Numbered from the stretch's first letter, positions 50,549-59,780 are shown. The stretch is DNA of 64,000 nt from DATFWC01 sp963777755 (GCA_963777755.1 CAVZSC010000028.1:1-64000), one strand, 5' to 3'. The notes: generated by a model from the sequence alone, not told the origin. Program-made: numbers and translations.

Positions 50549-51529
50549 TTAAATAGGCGCGAAGACCTTGCGGAGGTAGGCTGACGCTTGATGGACCGCG
50601 GCACGCACCGCGGGCGTATTCGCGATCGGATTGAGCAGCATGAAGTCGTGGATCGTGCCGTTGTAACGAACCGAAGTGACCACCACGCCCGCCGCCGCGA
50701 GCTTGCGCCCATAGGCCTCTCCCTCGTCGCGCAGCACGTCGTTCTCATCGACCAGGAGCAGCGTCTGGGGCAGGCCCTTGAGCTGTTCGAAGCTGGCGTT
50801 GATTGGCGAGACGTGGATGTCGGCGCGCTTGGAGGCGTCGGGCAGATACTGGTCCCAGAACCACTCCATCGCCTTCTTCGTCAGCCACGGGCCCTCGGCA
50901 AACTCCTGGTACAACTCGGTCGACATCGTGGCGTCGGTGACCGGATAGAAGAGAAGCTGCGCCTTGACCTCGGGCCCTTTGCGTTCCTTGGCGAGGAGCG
51001 CGACCACAGCCGTCATGTTGCCGCCAACGCTATCGCCCGCGATCGCGATACGGCTGGCATCCGCACCGAACTCCTGGGGATGCTCGGCCACATATTTGAG
51101 GACGGCATAGCTCTCCTCGACCGCAACGGGATAGCGGCTCTCGGGCGAGCGATCGTAATCGACGAACACCACGACGGCGTTCGCGCCAACCGTCAGCTCG
51201 CGGACTAGCCGATCGTGGGTCTCGCGATCGCCGAGCACCCAACCGCCGCCATGGGTGTAGATCACCACGGGCAGCGTGCCTTCGGCATTCTCCGGGCGAT
51301 AAACACGGATGTTGGTCCGCCCCTTGGGGCCCACATTAAGGACGCGGTCCTCGGCGCTCGCGGGCGCGAGGGTCACCGAGACCGACTTCTGGGCGCCGGC
51401 GAGCACGTCGCGAGCCGCTTCGGGCGAGAGGGTGTAGAGGGGCTCTCCGCCGACAAGGCTGTCGATGAAGGCCTGAGTGGCGGGTTCAAGCGGTCCTGCG
51501 ACGGACCGGGCCGTAGAAAGTGCCGACAT
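50549..51529 (-). CDS. Alpha/beta hydrolase (hormone-sensitive lipase family)
   Basis: 326 aa. Oxyanion-hole motif YTHGGGWVLGD, nucleophile elbow IAGDSVGGNMTAV (Ser), a later Asp in LVDENDVLRDEG and His in NGTIHDFMLLN: the catalytic triad is complete. Esterase/acetyl-hydrolase activity is expected. A 162-bp piece of its 5' region (51352-51513) recurs at 55547-55708. Confidence 0.9.
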   Translation of the reverse strand: MSALSTARSVAGPLEPATQAFIDSLVGGEPLYTLSPEAARDVLAGAQKSVSVTLAPASAEDRVLNVGPKGRTNIRVYRPENAEGTLPVVIYTHGGGWVLGDRETHDRLVRELTVGANAVVVFVDYDRSPESRYPVAVEESYAVLKYVAEHPQEFGADASRIAIAGDSVGGNMTAVVALLAKERKGPEVKAQLLFYPVTDATMSTELYQEFAEGPWLTKKAMEWFWDQYLPDASKRADIHVSPINASFEQLKGLPQTLLLVDENDVLRDEGEAYGRKLAAAGVVVTSVRYNGTIHDFMLLNPIANTPAVRAAVHQASAYLRKVFAPI

Positions 51530-51544
51530 GGAAACCTCCTACTG

Positions 51545-51805
51545 CTATTTGCTGTTGGCTGACCGCGCGTGGACGCCGCTATTATCTCGGCTGCGGTAGT
51601 CACAAACTATCAGGGATTCACTTGAATCGTGACCGAGATTTTCCCCTGGATGCGAGGTCCAGGCCGCCCCGTTCTTCGTGCATAGCCCGCAACCACAAGT
51701 GCGGACGGGGATAGTCGGCCCGGAATCTGCCCGGTCGAATGCGACTCGAATATTTCCACAATGACAACTTCCCTGGATGCGACGGTAGGAGACTGGGCCA
51801 TGCAT
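51545..51805 (-). pseudogene. GFA/CENP-V-type protein, truncated and frameshifted
   Basis: Reads IQGSCHCGNIRVAFDRADSG and CGCGLCTKNGAAWTSHPG, the zinc-binding N-terminus of glutathione-dependent formaldehyde-activating-like proteins. At about 51655 the sense switches frame (GKISVTIQVNP), then back (SLIVCDYRSRD), and the C-terminal half is missing. A dead gene fragment. Confidence 0.75.
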
Positions 51806-51964
51806 GTCAGTCGGCCCGGGTTCGCTTTCCTAATGTCCATGTAACACGTGGATGATTTGGACGCGTACCTGGTGCCACACAGGGGTATCGGACGCGAAGT
51901 GTGGGCTGGGCCTCTTGCAGGGACATTCGGCCGCTTGGCGTCGGCATCAACTCCGCGAAAACTA

Positions 51965-52822
51965 TCAGAGAGCGACAGGCGTGAGCGCGCCGGTGAACAG
52001 GACCGGGCCCGACGGCTGCCCTGTCGTCGAGCCGCCCCTGGGCTCCAGGCTGACGGCGAGCGCCGCTTTGGCCAGCGCTTCGGCGGTGGCGTGCGGCAGG
52101 AAGAGAGCCGCCGTCGTGCCGGGGCGCTCGCTCGGGAAAAGCCCGAGCGAGCGGCGCGTGCCGTCGGGGGACACCAGCCAGACCTCGAGCACGTTGGTGG
52201 TGAAATCGCGGGGCGGCGTGAGGTTGAGCCGCAGCACCAGATGCCCGTCGGCAATGTCGAGGTCCGCCGTCATCATCGGCCGCTGATCCTTGTCGAGCAG
52301 CACCGCCACGTGCGTGGGCCGGGAGGCCACCGCATCGACCCGGCGCGCGAGGCTGGCGAGGTGGTCGCCGAGCGCGGCGATTTCGCCCGGCGTGCCCACC
52401 AGGCTCCGGGTTGCATCCTCGATGCGTGCGAGCCGCTCGTCGAGCACTGCGATCTGCTCCGGCGCCACACTCGAGGGACGGACGGCGACATAGAGGACCA
52501 GGGCCGCCGCCGTGGCCGCGGCCAAAGCGGCAGCTCCGCGCCAGAAGCCGAGGCTGTCCCACAGCCGATCGGGCCACCCTACCACTGCCGGTGCCGGCGC
52601 GATCCTCTGGGCGATTTGGTCCCAGACATGCGGCGGCGGCTCCACAGGCGCGACCGACTCGGCGAGGACATTGAGCCTCAACTCCCAGTCTTCCACGAGA
52701 TCGCGCAACTCGCGGTCGCCAGACAACAGCCGCTGGAAACGGCGGCGCTCGAGGCCGCTCAGCGTGCCCAGTGCGTATTCGGCCGCGAGCTGGTCGCGCA
52801 GTTCGGGGTCGGCGTAATTCAT
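51965..52822 (-). CDS. Anti-sigma factor, RskA-like
   Basis: 285 aa. Cytoplasmic N-terminal zinc-free anti-sigma region (AAEYALGTLSGLERRRFQRL), one membrane helix (about 94-113, GAAALAAATAAALVLYVAV) and a periplasmic RskA-like domain. It starts within the sigma gene stop (ATGA at 52819-52822). It should hold the ECF sigma factor inactive until signalled. Confidence 0.9.
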   Translation of the reverse strand: MNYADPELRDQLAAEYALGTLSGLERRRFQRLLSGDRELRDLVEDWELRLNVLAESVAPVEPPPHVWDQIAQRIAPAPAVVGWPDRLWDSLGFWRGAAALAAATAAALVLYVAVRPSSVAPEQIAVLDERLARIEDATRSLVGTPGEIAALGDHLASLARRVDAVASRPTHVAVLLDKDQRPMMTADLDIADGHLVLRLNLTPPRDFTTNVLEVWLVSPDGTRRSLGLFPSERPGTTAALFLPHATAEALAKAALAVSLEPRGGSTTGQPSGPVLFTGALTPVAL

Positions 52823-53505
52823 CGTTCCATACAGTCCCTGAGCCGGAGCAGGCTGCGCCGCACCCAGCTCTTCACGGTGCCGATTGGCACGCCCACATGG
52901 ACTGCCGCCTCCTGGTACATCATGCCCTCATAATACACCAGCATGAGGACCTTGCGCGGACGCTCCTCAAGCTCGTTAAGGCAATCCTGCAGCCGGCGGG
53001 CATCGCGGCTGAGCGCCGCCAGATCGGCCGGGCTCGACACCGGGTCCTCCAAGTTCTCGATGGACGCATCATCGAGCGGCATCTCGCGCCCGCGCTGCCG
53101 CAAGACGTCGATGCATCGGTTGCGGACTATGCTGGCGAGCCACGCCATCGCGGCACCGCGACCGGGGTCGAAGGTGTGCGCACTGCGCCAGATACGGACG
53201 AAGGAATCCTGCACGATTTCCTCCGCCAGTTCGCGGTTCCTGAGAATACGCAACGCGAGGCCGAATAGTTGCGGTGCCGTTCCTCTGTAGAGGCTATGCA
53301 GTGCCGTCTGATCGCCGCGGGCACAGGCCTGCAGCAGCGCCTCGCGAGTCTGCGTTCTCCCGACATCGGAAGCTGCTGGTCGCTGGACTCGGCTGACCAC
53401 CGGCTCTCCAGAGCTCTGCACGATCCTGACAGCCTTGATCCCCGGCGTGTCTGCTCGCCAGCTTCCTCTGGGAGAGGCCTTGTCCGACGACATCTGTTTG
53501 TTCAC
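52819..53505 (-). CDS. ECF RNA polymerase sigma factor
   Basis: 228 aa. Region 2 (about 70-135): LHSLYRGTAPQLFGLALRIL and AEEIVQDSFVRIWRSAHTFD; region 4 (about 165-225): VLMLVYYEGMMYQEAAVHVG and VPIGTVKSWVRRSLLRLRDC. Translationally coupled to its RskA-type anti-sigma. The first 45 residues are an unusual tail; the ATG at 53493 is an alternative start. Belongs to the SigK/RpoE-like group seen with RskA. Confidence 0.92.
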   Translation of the reverse strand: MNKQMSSDKASPRGSWRADTPGIKAVRIVQSSGEPVVSRVQRPAASDVGRTQTREALLQACARGDQTALHSLYRGTAPQLFGLALRILRNRELAEEIVQDSFVRIWRSAHTFDPGRGAAMAWLASIVRNRCIDVLRQRGREMPLDDASIENLEDPVSSPADLAALSRDARRLQDCLNELEERPRKVLMLVYYEGMMYQEAAVHVGVPIGTVKSWVRRSLLRLRDCMER

Positions 53506-53534
53506 TCCTGGCGCCTGACCTCACCGCGCCCTCA

Positions 53535-53570
53535 GAGCATGTCCCGTTCATTCTGAACCGGGATATGCTC
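53535..53570. other. Palindromic intergenic element
   Basis: GAGCAT-GTCCCG-TTC and GAA-CCGGGAT-ATGCTC pair around a short loop, followed by AGTTTTT. It resembles a recurrent intergenic palindrome and could terminate plus-strand transcription. No gene is seen from 53571 to about 53880. Confidence 0.5.
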
Positions 53571-53865
53571 AGTTTTTCTTTCGTGGGCGCATGTTCCCCG
53601 TCTTCGCCCTCCGGGCTGCGACAGGCCTGTTTGGTCATGGCCCGCCGAAGCTTCAGCGGAGGCGGTTTGTCGGCGAACCGGTGCCCACCTCGCCGGAACA
53701 TGCGCTAACGGACGCGCGGCAACGACCACGCGGAAGTGTCCGCGGTCGTCAGCAAGGTGGCGAGCGCGCCTGCTGTCAGCGCCTTCGACATTAGCACGAA
53801 ACCGGCGGACGCTTAAATCAACAAGTCGATCGTGCAAAGCGCGCGTCTCCACGGATGCGTTCAGA

Positions 53866-54060
53866 TCATGACGATGCTGAGGCAAGCGTGCGGCTCGAAC
53901 ACTTCGGCAACAATTGCGTGTGCCGCAACGCCTCGATCGGATCGAGCTGCGACGCGCGCAGCGCCGGATACCAGCCGAAGAACACGCCGACGACGCCGGA
54001 AAACAACATCGCCAGCACGATCCATTCCGGCTCGACCGGTTCACCCCCGGGAGCGGACAT
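53866..54060 (-). pseudogene. C-terminal fragment of a MacB/FtsX-type ABC permease
   Basis: EPEWIVLAMLFSGVVGVFFG then WYPALRASQLDPIEALRH is the last membrane helix and end of a MacB-like permease. Only this piece exists; no N-terminal domain or ATPase is present, and the tail after EALRH is foreign. Remnant. Confidence 0.75.
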
Positions 54061-54141
54061 GACCCGGCACGCACCGGCACGTCTGAGAAGTGCCAGAAGC
54101 AGACCCTCTCGTGGCTCACGCCAGTGGGTATCCGCATCCAT

Positions 54142-54453
54142 GTGTCACGCCCGCAGTTCCGCGACATTTGAATGCTGTCGTTGTGGCTCAGACGAGAACA
54201 AGCTAGTCTTGCCGCCTGTAATGGATCTTTGGCCCTCGGCAGCCGAGGCGAGCCACGATGATCCGCATGATCGTACTTGCTGCAAAGTTGGGGCGCTCGC
54301 CGCGGGCTGCGACCCCGAGAAAATCAGTTCGCGCCGGCGCAAGACTGGCCGATTGCAGCACCATATCAGGTCGGCCCATCTCGCCAATCGAGGGCCTGCC
54401 GCCGCAATCACCTCATCCGACGGCAAACGCCCTGCTGTAGAAGGGAGTTAGTC
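54142..54453. other. No gene recognised
   Basis: Nothing protein-like; contains the ribosome site AAGGGAG for the following gene. Confidence 0.5.
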
Positions 54454-55413
54454 ATGTGGAAGCCACAGGCGCAGGGAATGGCCCGCCGGCGCTTTCTCGC
54501 CGGCACCGCGGCGGGCGCCATCGCCTTCGGTACTGGCACGGTCATTCCCGCTCGACCGGGATGGGCCAACGCCCGACCGGTCTACAGATCTGGCGACCTC
54601 GAAGCGCTCGTAGTGAGCGATGGGCATTTCGTCTTGCCGACGGGCTTACTGGTCAATCCAGAGGCTCCACTGGCCGAGCGCGAAGCGGTGCTGAAGGCGG
54701 CTGGGCAAGGCAGCGAACAGATTCAACTCGTGAACAACGTCACAGTGATCCGCAAACAATCAGAGGTGATCCTAGTGGACGCGGGCACGGGCCCGCGTCA
54801 TCAACCCACGGCGGGGAAGCTCGCCGAAAATCTCAGAGGTGCCGGCATCCAGCCTGCGGCTGTCACCAAGGTTGTATTGACCCACGGCCATCCCGATCAT
54901 CTCTGGGGCATCCTCGACGCGAACGATAACCCCATTTATCCGAACGCAAGCTATGTCATTTCGGCGGTGGAGTGGGACGTATGGTCGGACCCGGATGTGG
55001 TGCAGAAGCTGCCGGCCGCGCTGCCGAAGGAACGGGTTGCCACGGGTGCGAAGAACCATTTCTCGCGCATCAAGGACAAGGTCATAACGGTGCGGGAAGG
55101 CTATGAGATCGTCAGCGGCGTGCGCGTGATTGATACGCCCGGACATACACCGGGTCATATCTCTGTAGAGGTCGCGGGCGGCGACGGCCTAGTGATTGCC
55201 GGGGACGCACTTACGCATGTACTGATCTCCTTCGCGTATCCGGCGTGGAAAGTTCCAGTCGATCATGAAGCCGACCGCGGAATATCGACCCGTTTGCGCC
55301 TCCTCGATCGGCTTGCTACCGACAAACGACGGCTTATCGCCGCTCATCTGCCGTTCCCCGGCACGGGCTTTGTTGAGCGCAAGGAGCACGCTTACCGGTT
55401 TGCCGCGACCTGA
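54454..55413 (+). CDS. Exported MBL-fold metallo-hydrolase
   Basis: 319 aa with a Tat-like signal (MARRRFLAGTAAGAIAFGTG). Metal site VVLTHGHPDHLWG (HxHxDH), then DTPGHTPGHISV and a later His in LIAAHLPFPG. Similar exported lactamase-fold proteins act as quorum-quenching-type lactonases or unknown hydrolases. A second, frameshifted paralogue is at 61994. Confidence 0.9.
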   Translation: MWKPQAQGMARRRFLAGTAAGAIAFGTGTVIPARPGWANARPVYRSGDLEALVVSDGHFVLPTGLLVNPEAPLAEREAVLKAAGQGSEQIQLVNNVTVIRKQSEVILVDAGTGPRHQPTAGKLAENLRGAGIQPAAVTKVVLTHGHPDHLWGILDANDNPIYPNASYVISAVEWDVWSDPDVVQKLPAALPKERVATGAKNHFSRIKDKVITVREGYEIVSGVRVIDTPGHTPGHISVEVAGGDGLVIAGDALTHVLISFAYPAWKVPVDHEADRGISTRLRLLDRLATDKRRLIAAHLPFPGTGFVERKEHAYRFAAT

Positions 55414-55546
55414 AGATTCGGGGTTGCCCAATGGGGTCGCTCGAGTGCGCGGGCGGACAGTCAATAACCGTTTCGGATGCGATGTCCGCAGTGGGTCAGT
55501 CTTTCCACGATGTCGTTCAATGTCCGATTTACCACCCGTGAGCGGA

Positions 55547-55708
55547 CGGCGCTCGCGGGCGCGAGGGTCACCGAGACCGACTTCTGGGCGCCGGCGAGCA
55601 CGTCGCGAGCCGCTTCGGGCGAGAGCGTGTAGATGGGCTCTCCACCGACAAGGCTGTCGACGAAGGCCTGAGTGGCGGGTTCAAGCGGTCCTGCGACGGA
55701 CCGGGCCG
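55547..55708 (-). pseudogene. 162-bp copy of the alpha/beta hydrolase 5' region
   Basis: Aligns without gaps to 51352-51513 with four mismatches. No start or active-site residue is included, so it is a dead copy. It directly abuts the receptor fragment to its right. Confidence 0.9.
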
Positions 55709-56077
55709 CGGGCGAGTAGGGACGGCGGCACGTCGATGCCCAGCTGCTTTGGCAGTCTTCAGATTGATCGCCGGTCTGGTACTTGGAAGCCTGCTTCCAC
55801 CGGCAGTTCGGCCGGGCTTGGCGCCCTCGAGGATCTTGTCGATGTAGGTGGCGGCGCGGCGGACCAGGTCGGGCGCGTGGAGGGGGTCAAAAGCACCAGA
55901 CCCCATCTCCACCCCGACTTCCGGTGTACCGAAGCAGACGAAACCCACCTCGTTTCCACTGAAGTGCCAACGGCCGAAGAAGCCCATATCGATCTTATCG
56001 ACGCCTCCAGAGACGGCATTCAACTCTTCGTCCTGCAGGGGCTGGATGTCGAAGCTGATGGTCTCGATCATTCGCAT
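55568..56077 (-). CDS. Double-glycine leader ORF running into two gene fragments
   Basis: From ATG 56077 (GGGAGTAGAACG upstream): residues 1-25 are a leader ending QDEELNAVSGG; residues 26-65 (VDKIDMGFFGRWHFSGNEVG and on) look like a small bioactive-type segment with one cysteine. After residue 66 the ORF reads LVRRAATYIDKILEGAKP and INLKTAKA, the C-terminal motif of TrpX-type receptors, then the hydrolase copy out of frame. So the peptide gene has probably lost its own stop by insertion of fragments. Confidence 0.6.
   Translation of the reverse strand: MRMIETISFDIQPLQDEELNAVSGGVDKIDMGFFGRWHFSGNEVGFVCFGTPEVGVEMGSGAFDPLHAPDLVRRAATYIDKILEGAKPGRTAGGSRLPSTRPAINLKTAKAAGHRRAAVPTRPRPGPSQDRLNPPLRPSSTALSVESPSTRSRPKRLATCSPAPRSRSR
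55712..55882 (-). pseudogene. Fragment of a TrpX-type receptor gene
   Basis: DLVRRAATYIDKILEGAKP and, further on, INLKTAKA match the end of the receptor at 26064 (RRAAAYVDRILKGEKPADLP; VLNLKAAEALG). Short, frame-disturbed, without N-terminal part. Confidence 0.7.
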
Positions 56078-56192
56078 CGTTCTACTCCCGGTCCTTTGTG
56101 CGTCGCACGAGGGGCACCTGTTCCGTGCCGGACCAGGCCCCACCCTCAGGGAGGCGCGCGATGTGCGCGTCGCGCGTCTTCTCTGGGCAACC

Positions 56193-56348
56193 TTAGAGGG
56201 TCATCGGCACAGGCGCGGGAGGAGGGTCCTGTTCCGATAGGAGGGCGTCGATTCTGTGGGTCAACAGGATTGCCGCAATGATGGCTTCGATCCGCGATGC
56301 GCCGCCGGAAACGGCATCGAGGTCGTCGGCCTTCAGGTCTCGGATCAT
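56193..56348 (-). CDS. Double-glycine leader peptide (51 aa)
   Basis: From ATG 56348 (AAGGGAG eight bases upstream): MIRDLKADDLDAVSGG is a complete short leader ending in GG at residue 16. The predicted product is ASRIEAIIAAILLTHRIDAL then LSEQDPPPAPVPMTL, an amphipathic helix with a proline-rich tail. It lies 115 bp upstream of the other leader ORF on the same strand, so the two may be co-expressed. Confidence 0.65.
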   Translation of the reverse strand: MIRDLKADDLDAVSGGASRIEAIIAAILLTHRIDALLSEQDPPPAPVPMTL

Positions 56349-56867
56349 GGCGCGTACTCCCTTCCGAACGTGGTTCTTCACGACCACGTTCGCTTCGTGT
56401 AGGCCGACACGAAGCGGGTTCACATTAAAGTTGCGCCCTCATTTACATCTTTTATGGCAGGGAACTGCCTTGCTCCCGTAGTGGAGGCGCCGGCGACTTC
56501 ATGGGCGTCGCCCCGCGGCCAGGCGGGCGCATGGGGGAATTGGCTTGGCGCACGCACGTCAAGCGCGTCCTGACCGCACGCTCCGCTAGGGCGGAACCGG
56601 GCTCGGGTTCGCGCCATATCGTAAGCTCGCGCATGGTGGGTGCCGACGTCAACGCGCGTGCATGATGCAAACCCGTGAGGAGACTGGCACCGAGGTCACT
56701 GCCGAACACGCCGCTCGCCGTGCCGCTCACGACGTTGAGCACGTCGAACGCAACACCAACGCGGATGTCGCGCATGGTGCCGCCCGCCAGGGTGAGGGAA
56801 GGCTAAGTATCAGGCAAGAGATGAGCTATTGTCAAATATTGGTGACGGGTGGGGATCGGGGATCCTT
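56349..56867. other. No gene recognised
   Basis: About 520 bases with no convincing frame on either strand. It separates the leader peptides from the divergent channel gene. Confidence 0.5.
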
Positions 56868-58361
56868 ATGATGAATCAGATGTCCCTTGACGCGTTGCTT
56901 GCGTCACCTCTCGTGCAGCTGAATTTCGTCGGCTTCGCCGGCATCGTCGTCTGGCACCTGATTCCCCGCCGTCGCGCGAACATGCGGCTGGTCGTCCAGA
57001 TCGCGTTCTTCGCCGTCATGACCGCCATTCTCGTCGGCAACGACATCGCCCCGCACAGGTTCGAAGGTGTCGCCGCGAAGGATGCCAGTGCGCCTCTTGC
57101 CGTGTCCGCGAAGCTGCTCTGGTGGGTGCACCTGGCGTGGGCGATCATCGGCTTCGTGCGCATCTATCTCGTTCTCGAGGGCCGACCCCGCGAGGCGCGT
57201 CTTCTGCAGGACGTCTTCGTCGGTGTCGTCTATCTCGGCACGGCGCTGTCGATCCTCGCCTTCGTTTTCGGCGTGCCGATCGGCACCCTGGTCGCCACCT
57301 CGGGCGTGATTGCCATCATCCTTGGTCTGGCACTGCAAAATACGCTCAGCGACGTATTCTCGGGCATCGCACTCTCGCTTGGCCGGCCCTATGTCCTCGG
57401 AGATTGGATCCTGCTCAGCGACGGAACGGAGGGACGCGTCGTCGAGACCAACTGGCGGTCGACGCATGTCCTGACCGCCGCGAACAACGTGGTCATGCTG
57501 CCGAACAGCGTTCTCGCCAAGCTCGGCCTGACGAATATCAGCCGTCCCGACGAAGCGCATCTCATAACCTTGATCGTGCGCGTCGCGCCGACGCGCATGC
57601 CGTCAATCGTCGTCGACGTCATGCGATCCGTCTTGTTGAGCTGCAATACGATCGTGAAGGAGCCGCCGCCGATCGTCGCGCTCAAGGGCCTCGACGCGAC
57701 GGCGCTCGAGATCGAGCTGCAGTTTCGGGTCGCAGGCCCGGCGCAGCGCACGCCGGCACGAAACGAAGTGCTTGACCTCGTGTATCGTCACTGCAAGTCG
57801 GCCGGTCTGCTTTTGGCGATGCCGCCGGCATCTGCCGTCGCCATGCTGGAGTTGCCGACCGAGGAAACCGCGGAACCGCCGCGGGTGACGCCGCTCGAGC
57901 TCATCGAAGCGATTCCGATTTTCACGGCGCTGACGCGTGACGAAAAGCAAGCGCTCGCCGAAGCGACCTCGGTGCGGGAGTTCCGCAAAGGCGAGGTGAT
58001 CGTCCGTCAAGGCGAATTGCTGACCGCGCTGATGATGGTTCGGGCGGGCGTTATCGCCATGCGGCACGAGAAAGAGGAGTTTGGGCGCCTGGCGCCGGGC
58101 GATTTCTTCGGCGAGACGGGACTGCTCGCAGGCATGGGCGAAGCTTGCACGCTCGAGGCCTTGACGCGCGTGACCGTCTACGCGATCGATCAGCAGGCGT
58201 TTGCCCCGCTGCTCGTCAATCGCCCGGCTCTGGCGGAAGACCTCGCGTTGAGCTTGTCCAGACGCGCCCAACAGGTCCCGACCGGTGCGGCCCAGGGTCC
58301 TCAACCGGAGTGGGGCGTGGGCGCGTTCCTGCGGGCAATCCAGACGATTTTTCACCGTTAG
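56868..58361 (+). CDS. MscS-type mechanosensitive channel with cyclic-nucleotide-binding domain
   Basis: 497 aa. Four membrane helices (about 15-170) lead into the MscS pore helix and beta domain (VIAIILGLALQNTLSDVFSG and DWILLSDGTEGRVVETNWRS). A C-terminal cNMP-binding domain (about 360-475; FRKGEVIVRQGELLTALMMV and APGDFFGETGLLAG) follows. This is the bCNG architecture, thought to be gated by cAMP rather than tension. Start at 56868; ATG 56880 is an alternative. Confidence 0.9.
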   Translation: MMNQMSLDALLASPLVQLNFVGFAGIVVWHLIPRRRANMRLVVQIAFFAVMTAILVGNDIAPHRFEGVAAKDASAPLAVSAKLLWWVHLAWAIIGFVRIYLVLEGRPREARLLQDVFVGVVYLGTALSILAFVFGVPIGTLVATSGVIAIILGLALQNTLSDVFSGIALSLGRPYVLGDWILLSDGTEGRVVETNWRSTHVLTAANNVVMLPNSVLAKLGLTNISRPDEAHLITLIVRVAPTRMPSIVVDVMRSVLLSCNTIVKEPPPIVALKGLDATALEIELQFRVAGPAQRTPARNEVLDLVYRHCKSAGLLLAMPPASAVAMLELPTEETAEPPRVTPLELIEAIPIFTALTRDEKQALAEATSVREFRKGEVIVRQGELLTALMMVRAGVIAMRHEKEEFGRLAPGDFFGETGLLAGMGEACTLEALTRVTVYAIDQQAFAPLLVNRPALAEDLALSLSRRAQQVPTGAAQGPQPEWGVGAFLRAIQTIFHR

Positions 58362-58507
58362 CCGATCGGTGCGCGGCACTGCCGTGTGTCAACCTCGCCG
58401 GGAAGCCCTCTGGCGTTGCGCACCAAGTGTCGTTGATATACTTTTGATAATTGACAAATATTGCCGATTGAGGTAAGTAACGGCGGTCACTGCCAGAGGG
58501 AACCGAC

Positions 58508-58978
58508 GTGACTGACCTCTACCGGCCCAAAGGGCTTTCAAGCGCTGTCTGCTATCTGGATGCGAAGGCCGCCTATCGCTGGCTCGAAGAGGCGTTCGGG
58601 TTCGAGCCGCTCTTCGTCATTCTCGACGCCGACGGCAATCTCGGTCATTCGGAGATGACCTTCGGGAATTCCGTCGTCATGGTCGGCAACGAGTGGAGCG
58701 CCGATCATAGGAGCCCGAAATCCGTCGGTGGCAAGAACACGCAGAGCGTCCACGTCCAGCTCGCCGAAGGCGAGGACATTGACGCTCATTGCGAACGCGC
58801 ACGCGAAGCGGGCGCGGAGATCCTGCAGGAGCCCGAGACTCAGTTCTACGGCGACCGCACCTATCGCGCCCGCGACCCGGAAGGCCATATCTGGACCTTC
58901 GGCGTCACCGAGAAAAGGATGACGCCGGAAGAATGGGACAAGGCGAGCGGCCTCACCACGAAGAAGCGGCTCGATTGA
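58508..58978 (+). CDS. VOC-family (glyoxalase/bleomycin-resistance-like) protein
   Basis: 156 aa from GTG 58508 with AGAGGGAACC upstream. Two beta-alpha-beta-beta-beta modules: SAVCYLDAKAAYRWLEEAFG and VHVQLAEGEDIDAHCERARE, ending in RARDPEGHIWTFG with the metal-type Glu/His. Function unspecific. The next gene starts inside its stop codon. Confidence 0.85.
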   Translation: MTDLYRPKGLSSAVCYLDAKAAYRWLEEAFGFEPLFVILDADGNLGHSEMTFGNSVVMVGNEWSADHRSPKSVGGKNTQSVHVQLAEGEDIDAHCERAREAGAEILQEPETQFYGDRTYRARDPEGHIWTFGVTEKRMTPEEWDKASGLTTKKRLD

Positions 58979-59304
58979 ACTCCCGCATCGACAAGACCTT
59001 CGCGGCGCTCGCCGACCCCCGGCGCCGCTACGCGGTGGAACTGCTTGGCAAGCGGCCGCGCCGGGCGGGCGAGCTGGCGGATGCGCTCGGCCTGCCGGCG
59101 CCAGCGATGAGCCGGCATCTGCGCCAATTGAAGCAGAGCGGGCTTGTTGAGGAGACCCATCCCGAGTTCGACGCGCGCATTCGCATCTATGCGCTGAAAG
59201 ACGGCGCCATGGCGGAATTGAAACGCTGGCTCGCCGAGACCGAATCGATGTGGGCTGCGCAGCTCTCGAGCTTCAAGGCGCATGTCGAGAAGAAGCGAAA
59301 ATGA
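58975..59304 (+). CDS. ArsR-family regulator (109 aa)
   Basis: TTG start overlapping the VOC stop (TTGA at 58975). Typical 'DPRRRYAVELLGKRPRRAGE' opening, HTH in LADALGLPAPAMSRHLRQLK and the wing QSGLVEETHPEFDARIRIYA. No metal-binding cysteines. With the following SRPBCC gene it forms the common ArsR-AHSA1 pair. Confidence 0.88.
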   Translation: MNSRIDKTFAALADPRRRYAVELLGKRPRRAGELADALGLPAPAMSRHLRQLKQSGLVEETHPEFDARIRIYALKDGAMAELKRWLAETESMWAAQLSSFKAHVEKKRK

Positions 59305-59780
59305 CCGCGGCGGTCATCGTTTCGATCCGAGTCGGCGCGACACCTTTGCGGGCGTTTGAAGCCTTCACCGAGGGGATCGGCGAATGGTGGCGGCCGAACC
59401 CCTTGTTCGCCCTGACGCCGCGCGGCGACGGCCATCTTCGCTTCGAGCCGGGAGAAGGCGGGCGGCTCGTCGCGACGCTGGCGAACGGAAGGGAGTTCGA
59501 GGTCGGCCGCATCACCGTCTGGAAGCCCGGCGAAAGGCTCGCACTCACCTGGCGTCAGGCGACATTCGCGCCCAGCCAATCGACACAGCTTGACGTGCGG
59601 TTCGAAGCGGTGGGGGACCAGACGCGCGTGACGGTCGAGCATCGCGGCTGGGACGAGATCCCGCAGGATCATGTCGCACGTCACGGCTTTGAGCTGATGC
59701 TGTTCCAGCGCCGACAAGCTGAACACTGGCGTGGCCTGCTTGCCTCTCTTGACGCGACATTGCGTCGCGACGGGAAGTGA
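59301..59780 (+). CDS. SRPBCC (AHSA1-like) protein (159 aa)
   Basis: ATG overlaps the ArsR stop (ATGA at 59301). SRPBCC fold: VSIRVGATPLRAFEAFTEGI, EWWRPNPLF and LALTWRQATFAPSQSTQLDV. Small ligand-binding protein coupled to a regulator; ligand unknown. It is the second ArsR-SRPBCC module of the window. Confidence 0.85.
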   Translation: MTAAVIVSIRVGATPLRAFEAFTEGIGEWWRPNPLFALTPRGDGHLRFEPGEGGRLVATLANGREFEVGRITVWKPGERLALTWRQATFAPSQSTQLDVRFEAVGDQTRVTVEHRGWDEIPQDHVARHGFELMLFQRRQAEHWRGLLASLDATLRRDGK

